Assembly: GCA_020631235.1 (NCBI GenBank)
Contig: JAHDHQ010000007.1
Coordinates: 110,210-174,209, forward strand
Length of the DNA stretch: 64,000 bases
DNA from: Saprospiraceae bacterium
GTDB taxonomy: Bacteria > Bacteroidota > Bacteroidia > Chitinophagales > Saprospiraceae
Reading direction: 5' to 3'
The position numbers and the translations under genes were made by a program. Position 1 is the stretch's first letter, and every line of letters begins with the position of its first letter. The notes under the pieces were generated by a model. The model searched no databases. It was not told the origin of the DNA and saw only the letters and a program-made list of their open reading frames with translations. This document shows, in pieces, positions 1 to 9,289 of this stretch.

Positions 1-3000
1 TATGGTTTAGATAGTATAGCAGTAAGTTTGTTTACTGCTGATGATGAGCAGATTGACTCAGCTATTACCGATACAGAAGGTTTATATCTTTTTACCAATG
101 TTGTTCCAGGCGATTACTACCTGGTTTTCTCATCAAAAGATTCACTTTTATTCACTTTGTCCAACATTGGCACTAATGAAACCAATGACTCTGATGTGAG
201 TGATGAATCTGGACGTACAGATGTGATTAGTGTGCAGTCTGGAGATGTAAATTTAAATATGGATGCTGGCTATATACAAGAAGTGATCGTAGATCCACCG
301 ATCATTTACGGAAGCATTTCAGGACAAGTATTCGAAGATATGAATGCGGATGGTTTGAATAGTGAGAATGTAGCTTTGAGCGGTGTGGAGCTGAGATTGT
401 TGAATGAGGAAGGAGATCTGCTGGATGAGCAATTGACGGATGAAAATGGTTTATATCGCTTTGATGATTTAGTAGCAGGTAGTTATGAAGTAGTCATAGA
501 TGCGGGAGATTTATATCAGCTAAGCCCGACGAATATCGGTACGGATGATGCCATTGATTCTGATTTTAATGAGGAGCAAGCAGGCGGAATTATGGTTGAA
601 CTTGATTTAAGTGATGGAGAAAATAGAAATAATCTGGATGCGGGTTTTTGGAGATTTGCGAGTGTGGGAGACTTTGTATGGTATGATCTTAATGAGAATG
701 GCAAGCAAAACCCTGGAGAGCCAGGTGTTGATAGTATAGATGTAACTTTGTTTTCTGCTGATGATGTAGCCTTACAGACTACGATGAGTTCAGAAAATGG
801 GGAATATATGTTGACCAATGTTGTTCCAGGTGATTACTACTTGCAATTTTCTAGGAAAGCGGAACTTAGGTTTGCCAAAGCAAATGTAGGTGCCAATGAA
901 TCCAATGATTCAGATGTAGTCGATCTAGAATCAGGGACCACGGAAGTGTTTAGTTTGGTATCGGGTTTAACACGTGTAAATATTGATGCCGGGTATAGAG
1001 ATGAGCTTGAAGATCCTATTGAATTGGGCAGTATTTGTGGATTCTTGTACGAAGATATGCTGGCTGATGGAGTGAGTCTTGACGATCCAGGTTTAGCTGA
1101 TATGACCATCGCTATATTTACTGAAGAAGATGACTTTATTGAATCAACATTGACAGGTGCAAATGGTGAATATTGTTTTACTGATTTGCCTGAAGGTTCA
1201 TATTATTTGCAATTAAATGCTCCGGATAATTACAACATTAGTGAGGCTAATATAGGATCGAATGATGCTATTGATTTTGATTTTTCAACTGGATTAAATG
1301 GAATTACGACAGCTTTAATCCCTCTAGCTGAAAATGAAGATATTGCCAATGTAGATGCTGGTGTTTGGAGGTTTGTAAGCGTAGGAGATTATGCATGGTT
1401 AGATATCAATGAAAATGGTTTGCAAAATCAAACGGAACCTGGTGTGGACAGCATTAAAGTATCCTTATTTGATGATGCTGATGATTTAATTGAGGATGTG
1501 TTGACTGGAGAAGATGGAGCTTATTTATTCGAAGGATTAAGGCCGGGTAATTATTACCTAAATTTCTCCCTCAAAGATTCCTTAGATTACACGACGTCTA
1601 ATGCAACAGCTAATGTGTTTATAGACTCAGATGCAGCAGAAGATACAGGTGATACAGACGTATTTATATTGCGTTCTGGTTCAGGAATTTTAGATATGGA
1701 TGCTGGTTATGTGATGGTAGAAACGCCGATGCAAAATGGGGCCATAAGTGGATTCGTTTTCGAAGATTTAATGGCTGATGGAGTGAAAACTGACGATCCA
1801 GGTTTAGGAAATCGTACAGTCAGATTGTTTGATGCTCAAGGACTGTTGGCTACAAGCTCTACCGATGAAAATGGTTTTTATGGCTTTTCTAACCTGCCTG
1901 CAGGTAACTATAATGTACAAGTCGAATTAAATCCAGACTATCAAGTGACTGCATTCCAAGAAGGAGTAGATGCGGGAATTGATAATGATTTCTTAAAGAT
2001 TGATGATACATTCAGGACGATCAATTTGAGTTTAAATGCAGATGAAGCTATTGTCGATGTAGATTGTGGTGTGTATAATTTGGCTGAGTTTGCAGGCTTT
2101 GTTTGGCTTGATGAAAATGGTGATGGTATCCGTCAAAGCGATGAAGCTGGCTTTGCTGATGTGAATGTTGTTTTACTGGATGCGTTCGGTACATCCTTTG
2201 GAAGTGTAGATACAGATGAAGACGGTTTATACAGGCTATCAGTAATACCTGGTAGTTACATGTTGGGTGTTATTACACCTAATGGATTCTTTTATACCGA
2301 AGAGAATCAAGGAAGCGATGAAACCTTGGATTCTGATATTATAAGCACTTTAGGCCCTTTTGGCATAAGTGAGGAGATGTCCGTTATTTCAGGCCAAGTG
2401 ATTGATCAAATTGGTGCAGGATTAAGAATGGACCCTATCCAAGGGGCCTTCAATATTAGTGGGAAAGTCATAGAAGATTTAAATGGTAATGGTTTACAAA
2501 ACCCTAATGACCCAGCATTAGCTGAGATCGAAGTATCGCTATTTACCATGGATACGATTCTAGTGGCTAATGAAATGACTAATATGGCAGGAGAATACCT
2601 CTTTGAAAATCTTCCTGCAGAGGATTATTTTATAGTGATCGATTTAGCTGAAAATATGGAATTAAGCTACTATCAAACAGGGTCAGATGCTAGCATAGAT
2701 TCAGATTTTCAGCTAGATGGTGAGTTTAGGCGTACAGTTACTCTTAGTATTTCTTCGGAATCTATCGAAAATATAGATGCTTTGGTTTATCGTTTTGCAC
2801 GGATCGGTGATTATGTATGGAATGATTTAGATGAGAATGGTGTACAGGGGTTAGATGAGTCTGGCTTAGAAGGAGTACAAATCATATTATTTGATAATGG
2901 AAACAATGAAATAGCTTCTGTTTCTTCAGGCGAGAATGGTCAATATGCTTTTGAGTCATTGCGTCCAGGAAATTATAGAGTTAATTTTGTATTGCCAAAA

Positions 3001-5300
3001 TATTATCTTTTCTCCGAAGGCTTGCAGGGGTCTGATGGTTCTGCCGATTCAGATGTAGTTTTATCTTTTGGCGACATTGGAACAACCAATTTTATACCTA
3101 TAACATCTGGAGAAACAAATGTCGATATTGATGGTGGAGTATATCTGGATCCATCCGTAGATCCTAAATCTTTTATGTTTGGTTATGTTTGGGATGACTT
3201 GAATGCCGATGGAATATTAGGAGACGCAGAACCTGGAACTAATGGGGTAGAAGTGAGCTTGAGAGACGGAAGTGGAGCAGTATTGGACACGAAAACGACG
3301 GCAAATCATCCGGAAACAAATGAACCAGGATACTATGAATTTACGGTTTTATCTGAGGGGATGTATTATGTCAGTTTTGACTTGCCGAGTGGAGTGATTT
3401 TGACAGATGCAAATATAGGTTTGGATGAGTTAGAAGATTCTGATGTAAGTGATTCAGGAGGTGAGCTTCGCACAGAAGTATATGATTTGGTTTTTGGTGA
3501 CGTAGTGCAAGGGGTTAATGCTGGTTATTATAGAAATGCAGATTTAACGGGGTATATCTGGTTTGATGAAAATCAAAATGGTATCCAGAATGATGCGGAA
3601 GAAGGACTGGAAGGATTTAACATACGATTATATAGAAATGATGGGACGCTGACATCTATGTCTACGAGTAATGAAAATGGTCAATATAGTTTTACAAGCA
3701 TAAAACCAGGTAACTTCTTTTTAAGAGTTGATTTGGTCAATGGAGTGGCCATAACTATTCCTAATCAAGGAAGCGATGATTCAGTAGATTCAGATGTAGA
3801 CGGTTCTAATGGTCCCAATGGTACAGCCAATTTTAATTTAAACTCTGGTGTTTTAGAAGTTAATTGGGATATAGGTTTAATACTGGAGCCTTCATCGATA
3901 GGTAACTTCGTATGGGATGACTTAAATGGTGATGGCCTTCAAAGTGAAGACGAACCAGGCATTAATGACGTCATTGTAGATCTTTATCATGAGGACGGCA
4001 GTCTCAGAGCAACGACTACAACGCAAACTCAAGATGGTGTTGCAGGTTTCTATCTTTTTGAAGAAATAGAGCCGGGTAATTACTATGTGCGATTTCAAGC
4101 ACCGCCAGAATATCTCTTTGTCATTCCTTACCAAGGGGCAAATGCTGCCTTTGATTCCAATGTAACTGAAGCAGTAGCCTCTGGATCCACAGATGTGTTT
4201 TTGCTGGGGCCAGGCTTGTTCTTAGATGATATAGATGCTGGTTTGTATCGAGAATCTACCATAGGAGATTTAGTTTGGGATGATGCCAATAGAAATGGTA
4301 TTAGAGATGCGAATGAGTCAGGTTTAGCTAATATTCCTGTGACTTTATACCGTGCGGGTTATGGTGATTATGGCACTCAAATCACCGACAATAACGGAAG
4401 TTACACTTTTGATCAATTGCCAGCTGGTGAATATTACATTTCGGTAGCATTAGAAGATGCTCTTCAATTTAGCTTGCAAAATATGGGCTCAGAAGATGAG
4501 GATAGTGATGTGAATGCAGCTGGGAACTCTGAATTGTTTTTATTGGCTTATGAAGAAGATAAAAGTGATGTCGATGTCGGAGTTCATGCAAGCACAGGAT
4601 TGATAGGAAAAGAAGTCTGGTTAGATGTAAATGGTAATGGATTGAAGGATTTTAATGAGGCTTTAATGACGGATATCAGAGTAAATTTATTAAATGACGA
4701 GGGAGATGTTCTCCGTTCGACTATTACTGATCATGTAGGTCAATACACATTTGATAATCTTGATCCAGGTAACTATCAAATTGAGTTCGAAGCTCCAGAG
4801 GGCTATGAGTTTACTAAAAAGAATCAAGGTTTTGATGAGTCTTTAGATAGCGATGTGTCAGAAGAGGGGATGAGTGATATGGTTTTTATAGACCCATCAA
4901 ATATAGTTCGTGATTTGGATGCTGGAATATTTGAGGAAGGTACCGTAAAACCGGAGGTTTGGTTTGATGAAAATGGGAATGGCGTGAGAGAGCTGGGTGA
5001 GGCATCATCCAATGAGTTTACACTGGAATTGTTTGATGAATTTGATGAACGAGTATTGACAAGTGACCAGTATGTGCTTGAAGGAGGAAAGTGGAGTTTA
5101 AAGTTTGAAGGATTAGCGCCAGGAGAGTATTACTTACGTTTGGCAAAGCCCAACAATTATAAAGCTACTTTGCTGCAAAAATCTAATGATCTAATCGATA
5201 ATATAGGCTATGACATCGAAGAATGGGTATACACAAAACGGTTTTCATTAAAATCAGGTGAGACCTTAGAAAGTATCAAGATCGGTTTAGTAGCCGAAGA
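1..5300 (+). repeat. Tandem coding repeats (~330-350 bp units) of the SdrD-like protein
   Basis: About 15 protein repeats are encoded head to tail. The clearest DNA-level similarity is between the partial first unit and the region 720 bp downstream: a ten-base match at 10-19 recurs at 730-739, and ACCAATGTTGTTCCAGG at 95-111 recurs at 815-831. A 720-bp offset equals two units, so the duplicated module in the N-terminal part appears to be a pair of units (an A-type 'VGDFVW' unit plus a B-type 'GSISGQVFEDM' unit). Later units have diverged. Confidence 0.75.
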
Positions 5301-5562
5301 AAAATTAGATGTTTTATCGGCAAAAATATATCCTAACCCTGCGGCAGATTATTTAGTTGTGAGTTGGGATAGTTCGTTAAAAGAAACATCGAAATTAGTG
5401 TATATCTATGATCAATTAGGAACGCTTGTTTTTGAAAGAGAATTTGATGAAAAAGGCTCAGAAAAACAATTGATTAAAATTAATGATTTGCTACCTGGTG
5501 CTTATCAGTTGTATATATATGCAGACAACAAGCGCTACGGTAAGCAGTTTATTAAGATGTGA
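1..5562 (+). CDS. Giant SdrD B-like repeat surface protein with T9SS sorting domain (5' partial)
   Basis: The reading frame is open to the left edge, so the true start lies outside the window; the first residues already match the middle of a repeat. It holds one partial and about 14 complete units of roughly 105-120 residues. Each begins with a hydrophobic-G-x-VW-x-D-x-N-x-(N/D)G motif and contains a YxF...LxPGxYY strand, as in SdrD B-like/Cna-B-type beta-sandwiches whose Asp/Asn-rich loop binds calcium. The last ~85 residues (IYPNPAADYL to the terminal KQFIKM) are a type A T9SS sorting domain, so the protein is probably exported and anchored at the cell surface. Likely roles are adhesion or a surface stalk (inference). 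No catalytic domain is visible in this part. A hairpin terminator follows the stop. Confidence 0.9.
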   Translation, partial: YGLDSIAVSLFTADDEQIDSAITDTEGLYLFTNVVPGDYYLVFSSKDSLLFTLSNIGTNETNDSDVSDESGRTDVISVQSGDVNLNMDAGYIQEVIVDPPIIYGSISGQVFEDMNADGLNSENVALSGVELRLLNEEGDLLDEQLTDENGLYRFDDLVAGSYEVVIDAGDLYQLSPTNIGTDDAIDSDFNEEQAGGIMVELDLSDGENRNNLDAGFWRFASVGDFVWYDLNENGKQNPGEPGVDSIDVTLFSADDVALQTTMSSENGEYMLTNVVPGDYYLQFSRKAELRFAKANVGANESNDSDVVDLESGTTEVFSLVSGLTRVNIDAGYRDELEDPIELGSICGFLYEDMLADGVSLDDPGLADMTIAIFTEEDDFIESTLTGANGEYCFTDLPEGSYYLQLNAPDNYNISEANIGSNDAIDFDFSTGLNGITTALIPLAENEDIANVDAGVWRFVSVGDYAWLDINENGLQNQTEPGVDSIKVSLFDDADDLIEDVLTGEDGAYLFEGLRPGNYYLNFSLKDSLDYTTSNATANVFIDSDAAEDTGDTDVFILRSGSGILDMDAGYVMVETPMQNGAISGFVFEDLMADGVKTDDPGLGNRTVRLFDAQGLLATSSTDENGFYGFSNLPAGNYNVQVELNPDYQVTAFQEGVDAGIDNDFLKIDDTFRTINLSLNADEAIVDVDCGVYNLAEFAGFVWLDENGDGIRQSDEAGFADVNVVLLDAFGTSFGSVDTDEDGLYRLSVIPGSYMLGVITPNGFFYTEENQGSDETLDSDIISTLGPFGISEEMSVISGQVIDQIGAGLRMDPIQGAFNISGKVIEDLNGNGLQNPNDPALAEIEVSLFTMDTILVANEMTNMAGEYLFENLPAEDYFIVIDLAENMELSYYQTGSDASIDSDFQLDGEFRRTVTLSISSESIENIDALVYRFARIGDYVWNDLDENGVQGLDESGLEGVQIILFDNGNNEIASVSSGENGQYAFESLRPGNYRVNFVLPKYYLFSEGLQGSDGSADSDVVLSFGDIGTTNFIPITSGETNVDIDGGVYLDPSVDPKSFMFGYVWDDLNADGILGDAEPGTNGVEVSLRDGSGAVLDTKTTANHPETNEPGYYEFTVLSEGMYYVSFDLPSGVILTDANIGLDELEDSDVSDSGGELRTEVYDLVFGDVVQGVNAGYYRNADLTGYIWFDENQNGIQNDAEEGLEGFNIRLYRNDGTLTSMSTSNENGQYSFTSIKPGNFFLRVDLVNGVAITIPNQGSDDSVDSDVDGSNGPNGTANFNLNSGVLEVNWDIGLILEPSSIGNFVWDDLNGDGLQSEDEPGINDVIVDLYHEDGSLRATTTTQTQDGVAGFYLFEEIEPGNYYVRFQAPPEYLFVIPYQGANAAFDSNVTEAVASGSTDVFLLGPGLFLDDIDAGLYRESTIGDLVWDDANRNGIRDANESGLANIPVTLYRAGYGDYGTQITDNNGSYTFDQLPAGEYYISVALEDALQFSLQNMGSEDEDSDVNAAGNSELFLLAYEEDKSDVDVGVHASTGLIGKEVWLDVNGNGLKDFNEALMTDIRVNLLNDEGDVLRSTITDHVGQYTFDNLDPGNYQIEFEAPEGYEFTKKNQGFDESLDSDVSEEGMSDMVFIDPSNIVRDLDAGIFEEGTVKPEVWFDENGNGVRELGEASSNEFTLELFDEFDERVLTSDQYVLEGGKWSLKFEGLAPGEYYLRLAKPNNYKATLLQKSNDLIDNIGYDIEEWVYTKRFSLKSGETLESIKIGLVAEEKLDVLSAKIYPNPAADYLVVSWDSSLKETSKLVYIYDQLGTLVFEREFDEKGSEKQLIKINDLLPGAYQLYIYADNKRYGKQFIKM

Positions 5563-5584
5563 TAAGGAAAAGAAAGAATTGATT

Positions 5585-5624
5585 AAAAAAAAAGCTTGAC
5601 GAATGCTCGTCAAGCTTTTTTTAT
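5585..5624. terminator. Bidirectional rho-independent terminator
   Basis: A perfect 12-bp stem (5591-5602 with 5607-5618) has a 4-base loop, an A-run on its left and a T-run on its right. It sits between two converging genes, so it can stop both transcripts. Confidence 0.9.
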
Positions 5625-5625
5625 T

Positions 5626-6042
5626 CTATTTACAAAAAGCATCAAAAGCTTGTACTAAATTGCCTGCTATCATTTGAGCAGATCGACCTTCGATATGATG
5701 CCGTTCGATCATATGTACCAATTGGCCATCTTTAAACAAAGCAATGGCAGGCGATGAAGGAGGATATGGCAGCATGTACTCTCTTGCTTTTTCAGTGGCT
5801 GCTTTATCTACGCCTGCAAAAACGGTAACCGCATTATCAGGCTTTATTTGATGGTTTAAAGACATCTTAGCAGCTGGTCTAGCATTGGCTGCAGCACAAC
5901 CGCAAACAGAGTTTACAACGACTAAAGTAGTGCCTTCTTTTTTAGATAAAAGGGCATCGACATCTTCAGGACTTGCAAGGCTTGTAAATCCAAAGTCTGT
6001 CAAGTCCTTTTCCATTGGTTTTACTAGTTCAATAGGGTACAT
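5626..6042 (-). CDS. BrxA/BrxB-family bacilliredoxin-like protein
   Basis: A 138-residue protein that starts MYPIELVKPM and carries the CGC motif (Cys47-Gly-Cys49) in a thioredoxin-like fold, as in the YphP/YqiW (BrxA/BrxB) family. These proteins reduce mixed disulfides between protein cysteines and low-molecular-weight thiols in the cytoplasm. Length and the conserved PYPPSSPAIALFKDG segment fit the family. The gene is alone on its strand, converges on the giant surface protein and has an exact TAnnTTTG box about 38 bases upstream. The thiol used in this phylum is not known from the sequence. Family call is secure; the physiological partner is inference. Confidence 0.9.
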   Translation of the reverse strand: MYPIELVKPMEKDLTDFGFTSLASPEDVDALLSKKEGTTLVVVNSVCGCAAANARPAAKMSLNHQIKPDNAVTVFAGVDKAATEKAREYMLPYPPSSPAIALFKDGQLVHMIERHHIEGRSAQMIAGNLVQAFDAFCK

Positions 6043-6079
6043 ATATTAATATTTTTTTATATGTTTACAATATAATAAG

Positions 6080-6087
6080 CAAATGTA
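6080..6087 (-). promoter_or_regulatory. Putative -7 box of the bacilliredoxin gene
   Basis: Read on the minus strand this is TACATTTG, an exact match to the Bacteroidota -7 element TAnnTTTG, about 38 bases before the start codon. No convincing -33 TTG was seen. Confidence 0.4.
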
Positions 6088-6151
6088 GTAAACAAGTATT
6101 ACTAAATGCTTGATGATACAATCAAAATCGATTCATAAAAGTTCAATTGTT

Positions 6152-6535
6152 ATGAAAAATACTTTGCAGATTTTAGCATTCATGACGATGTGTTTTATTT
6201 TGTTCCTGTCTGGATGCACACGCGATAAATTAGCGCCAGTGGTTCCAGGAGAATGCATTGAAGGAGTAGAATACACTTATAATAATTTAAGACCTATAAT
6301 CATACGTACATGTACTAATGGGTCAAGCTGCCATAACTCTTCTAGTGCTAGAGAGAATTATGCAAACTATGAAGATATGGCCAGCAGTTTACACAATGAC
6401 CCGGGAGGGTTCACGGACTGGGTGATTGTTCGCAAAGAAATGCCTACAGCTACTCAACCTGATGATTTGCAATTGACCACTGAAGAATTTGACCGATTGG
6501 TTTGCTGGATGGAAGCTGGTTTTCCAGAAAAATAA
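6152..6535 (+). CDS. Lipoprotein with an unusual cytochrome-like CX5CH motif
   Basis: The open frame extends to 6110, but ATG 6152 gives a clean lipoprotein signal: a hydrophobic stretch ending LFLSGC, with the lipid-modified Cys at residue 22. The mature part has CTNGSSCH, a Cys-x5-Cys-His motif resembling the loosened heme motifs of some Bacteroidota c-type cytochrome-domain lipoproteins, followed by a WVIVRKEMP segment and a C-terminal LVCWMEAGFPEK typical of the end of a cytochrome c fold. It lies 18 bases before a beta-barrel gene and upstream of a di-heme cytochrome, so it is probably a periplasm- or surface-facing heme lipoprotein. Whether heme is attached to this spaced motif is uncertain. 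Confidence 0.7.
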   Translation: MKNTLQILAFMTMCFILFLSGCTRDKLAPVVPGECIEGVEYTYNNLRPIIIRTCTNGSSCHNSSSARENYANYEDMASSLHNDPGGFTDWVIVRKEMPTATQPDDLQLTTEEFDRLVCWMEAGFPEK

Positions 6536-6553
6536 TAGACGTTTACACTGAAT

Positions 6554-7420
6554 ATGACCAAGATGAAACATATTTTATACCCTTTATTTTTGCTATTTTT
6601 TATTAATATCTCTACTGCGCAAGAAAAGGTTTACGATACTTTTAAAGACACTAGAGTCATCAACACTCATTCTGTAGAAACCCTTAAAAAGGGACATATG
6701 GATATACGCATTGGGCATCGATTTGGAGATTTTGCAGGAGCTCAAGGTGGATGGCGAACCTTCTATGGTTTAGAAAATGCAGCAGATATTAGTATTGGTG
6801 CGGAGTATGGTTTGGCTGATAATTTGATGATTGGATTGCATAGGGCTAAAGGGGCTAGTGTTTTAAGGCAAAACATTATAGCACTGGCTAAATATAGAAT
6901 TATGCAGCAAACAGTTAATAAAAATGGTTTTAGTTTATCGGTTATGGGGATGGGATCTATCACTACTATGCAATCAGGTGATATTGGTGATTTAACCTAC
7001 TTTGAAAAATTTGCTCATAGAGTATATTATAATGTTTCCTTCTTGTTTTCTAAAAAGTTTTCTAATCGTTTTTCTTTACAAGCGCACGGTGGATGGACGT
7101 ACCGAAATTTAGTGCCGTCTAATGATGTCAATGATTTGGTGAGTGCTGGTGTAGCGTTTAGACTGCAAGTCACTAAGGTGCTAGGTGTCATTTTTGATAG
7201 TAATTTTGGATTTAATTCTGTAAGAGCGGTGGAAACTAATTATGCACCTGCGATTGGAGTAGGATTAGAATGGGATACCGGAGGAGGACATATTTTTCAA
7301 GTAAATATGACTAACGCTAGAGGTATTTTTGAGACGGATTATATACCGAATACTGTTTCTAATTGGAGTGAAGGGGAATACAGATTAGGTTTTACGATCG
7401 CAAGACAGTTTAAGATATGA
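6554..7420 (+). CDS. DUF5777-family outer-membrane beta-barrel protein
   Basis: A signal peptide (hydrophobic core LFLLFFINISTAQ) precedes about 265 residues of alternating amphipathic strands ending in ...GFTIARQFKI, with the RIGHRFGDFAGAQGGWRTFYGLENAADISIG-type opening of the DUF5777 barrel family. An alternative start two codons later (MKHIL) is equally possible. The stop overlaps the next start by four bases (ATGA), so it is co-transcribed and probably translationally coupled with the cytochrome. The family's function is not established. Its position between a cytochrome-like lipoprotein and a di-heme cytochrome suggests a barrel for redox traffic across the outer membrane (inference). 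Confidence 0.8.
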   Translation: MTKMKHILYPLFLLFFINISTAQEKVYDTFKDTRVINTHSVETLKKGHMDIRIGHRFGDFAGAQGGWRTFYGLENAADISIGAEYGLADNLMIGLHRAKGASVLRQNIIALAKYRIMQQTVNKNGFSLSVMGMGSITTMQSGDIGDLTYFEKFAHRVYYNVSFLFSKKFSNRFSLQAHGGWTYRNLVPSNDVNDLVSAGVAFRLQVTKVLGVIFDSNFGFNSVRAVETNYAPAIGVGLEWDTGGGHIFQVNMTNARGIFETDYIPNTVSNWSEGEYRLGFTIARQFKI

Positions 7421-8439
7421 GAAGTAGTATTATAGTCATACCTTTTTTGTTGTTTTTCTTGCCGAATGTTATCGATAAGCCTGCCGCTGATACTGAGAAA
7501 GCATGGGAAAAGTACAGTGTTTCTAAAGTGTTAAAAGCTTTGGGCGATGATAGTTATTGGGAAATAGATGAGTCCATCAAGGGTGTATCCGCGCAAAAGG
7601 GCTATGAGCTATTCCATACTGGATTTATCACTTCCGAACGTGGAACAAAAAAGCGGAAACAAAGCAAGCATTTTGTATGTACCAGTTGTCATAATGTCGT
7701 CAAGGAAGAATTAGACTTAACAAAAGCAGATCCTGAAAAACGCTTGGAATACACTTATGCTAATGATTTGCCTTTCCTACAAGGGACAACCATGTATGGA
7801 GCTGTCAGTCGTCGATTGTTTTACAATGATGATTACGAAAAAAAGTATGGTGATTTAGTGTTTGCTGCTAGAGAAAACATACGGGAAGCAATCCAACTAT
7901 GCGCTGTAGAATGTGCGCAAGGACGAAAATTAGCGGACTGGGAAATAGAATCATTGCTGGCTTATTTATGGACGATTGATTTAAAAATATCTGATTTGCA
8001 ACTTAGTTCGGATGAGTTAACCAGTTTGCAAGCCAGTTTAGATGGTGAAATAACAGATAATGGTCCCATTATCGAAACCATAAAATCTAAATACTTGGAC
8101 GGTTCGCCAGCCCATTTTTCTGACCCCAATATAGACCGAGCACTTTATGGAATGCAAGCCGGAAATGCTGATAATGGTCAAAAAATATACGAATCAAGTT
8201 GTCTTCATTGTCATAAAAATCAACGGTACTCTTATTTTAATTTAGATACTACACAAATGAGTCTCCGTTATTTAAAAAACAGAATTAATAAATACAATGA
8301 TTTCTCAATTTACCAAGTGGTAAGATATGGAGTACACTCTATTCCTGGAAGGAAATCGTATATGCCACACTATCCTCTAGAAAAAATGAGCCAACAACAG
8401 CTCTTAGATCTTCGCGCCTACATAGAGCAGAAAGGTTAA
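7417..8439 (+). CDS. Exported di-heme c-type cytochrome
   Basis: A 340-residue protein with an N-terminal hydrophobic export signal and two canonical heme c motifs: CTSCH at residues 88-92 and CLHCH near residue 263. A middle segment has a CxxC without the histidine (CAVEC). Two cytochrome c domains separated by a helical region are implied, with a distal Met candidate in SYMPHYPL near the C-terminus. It probably carries electrons in the periplasm. It is the last gene of a three-gene unit with a lipoprotein and a beta-barrel. The oxidase or electron donor it serves cannot be told from the window. Confidence 0.85.
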   Translation: MRSSIIVIPFLLFFLPNVIDKPAADTEKAWEKYSVSKVLKALGDDSYWEIDESIKGVSAQKGYELFHTGFITSERGTKKRKQSKHFVCTSCHNVVKEELDLTKADPEKRLEYTYANDLPFLQGTTMYGAVSRRLFYNDDYEKKYGDLVFAARENIREAIQLCAVECAQGRKLADWEIESLLAYLWTIDLKISDLQLSSDELTSLQASLDGEITDNGPIIETIKSKYLDGSPAHFSDPNIDRALYGMQAGNADNGQKIYESSCLHCHKNQRYSYFNLDTTQMSLRYLKNRINKYNDFSIYQVVRYGVHSIPGRKSYMPHYPLEKMSQQQLLDLRAYIEQKG

Positions 8440-8442
8440 AAT

Positions 8443-8470
8443 ATTTGGTATTTGCTGTATAATACCAAAT
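8443..8470. repeat. Perfect AT-rich 10-bp inverted repeat after the cytochrome gene
   Basis: ATTTGGTATT (8443-8452) is mirrored exactly by AATACCAAAT (8461-8470) across an 8-base spacer, three bases after the cytochrome stop codon. There is no T-run after it, so it is a weak terminator at best. It could also be an operator or mRNA 3'-end stabiliser. Confidence 0.6.
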
Positions 8471-8595
8471 AAACAATCGAAATATAAAATAAATACATAT
8501 ATTTATTAGCTGAATGTATTCGATCCTTCGACTTTGTAGTCGCCTCTTCCATCTTGTTATTTTTCAAAATAAATCGTTTAACCAAAATTTTAAAA

Positions 8596-9234
8596 ATGAA
8601 AAAGTTACTTGTTGAGTTCATTGGAACATTTTTCTTTGTTTTAACCATTGTTTGTGTTGTTAATGGAAATGATAATGCAGCCATTGTTGCACCATTGGCT
8701 ATTGGTAGTGCATTAATGATTATGGTATATGCTGGTGGCCATATCTCAGGTGGACATTATAATCCGGGAGTTACCTTAGCTGCCTTTATGCGTGGTGCTT
8801 GCCCTGCTAGTGATGTGCCAGGTTATATGATAGCACAAATATTAGGTGCTATAATGGCAGCTGTCGTTGGTGCATCATTATTGGGTAAAGGTGCTATTAT
8901 GGGTGGTACAGCAGGACCGACTGATATGGTTGCTGGTTTTGTAGCTGAGTTGTTAGGCATGTTTGCTTTAGCATGGGTAGTCTTACAAACGGCAACAACA
9001 AAAAGCACCTCTGGAAATTCTTACTATGGTTTAGCCATAGGTTTTACTGTGGTGGTTATGGCTTATGCACTAGGAGGTTTCGGTACCGGTGGATGTTTTA
9101 ACCCAAGCATAGCTATAGGTATCGCATTTAATGGAATAACTTCATGGGGATCTGCTGGCCTTTCTATTGTGGCCAATTTAGTAGGTGCTGCCTTAGCTGC
9201 CTTAGCTTTTAAAGCAGTTTATTCTGGTGAATAA
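8596..9234 (+). CDS. Aquaporin-family (MIP) channel with non-canonical NPA motifs
   Basis: Start chosen at ATG 8596 (MKKLLVEFIGTFFF), where homology begins; the frame stays open to 8554. The 212-residue product has six hydrophobic segments and the MIP layout of two half-helix motifs. These read NPG (residues 56-58) and NPS (169-171) instead of NPA, and residue 172, normally the selectivity-filter arginine (NPAR), is isoleucine. The internal Gly-rich symmetry (SGGHYNPG / GTGGCFNPS) and length support an intact inner-membrane channel. The changed filter makes substrate assignment to water or glycerol unsafe. It is monocistronic, followed by a terminator. Confidence 0.88.
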   Translation: MKKLLVEFIGTFFFVLTIVCVVNGNDNAAIVAPLAIGSALMIMVYAGGHISGGHYNPGVTLAAFMRGACPASDVPGYMIAQILGAIMAAVVGASLLGKGAIMGGTAGPTDMVAGFVAELLGMFALAWVVLQTATTKSTSGNSYYGLAIGFTVVVMAYALGGFGTGGCFNPSIAIGIAFNGITSWGSAGLSIVANLVGAALAALAFKAVYSGE

Positions 9235-9258
9235 TCCGACGCTTAAAAATATAACTAT

Positions 9259-9289
9259 TAGCCACTTCATTTTGGAGTGGCTTTTTTTA
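9259..9289 (+). terminator. Rho-independent terminator of the aquaporin gene
   Basis: The stem GCCACTTC/GGAGTGGC (one G-T pair) with a 5-base loop is followed by seven T residues. It overlaps the stop codon of the convergent gene. Confidence 0.85.

Noticed and set aside
8436..8552. A 38-codon minus-strand frame (MEEATTKSKDRIHSA... with a hydrophobic end) between the cytochrome and aquaporin genes
   Set aside because: It lies opposite to both flanking plus-strand genes, ends inside the AT-rich inverted repeat and overlaps the cytochrome stop. Its Tyr/Ile/Phe-rich tail is what AT-rich DNA gives by chance.
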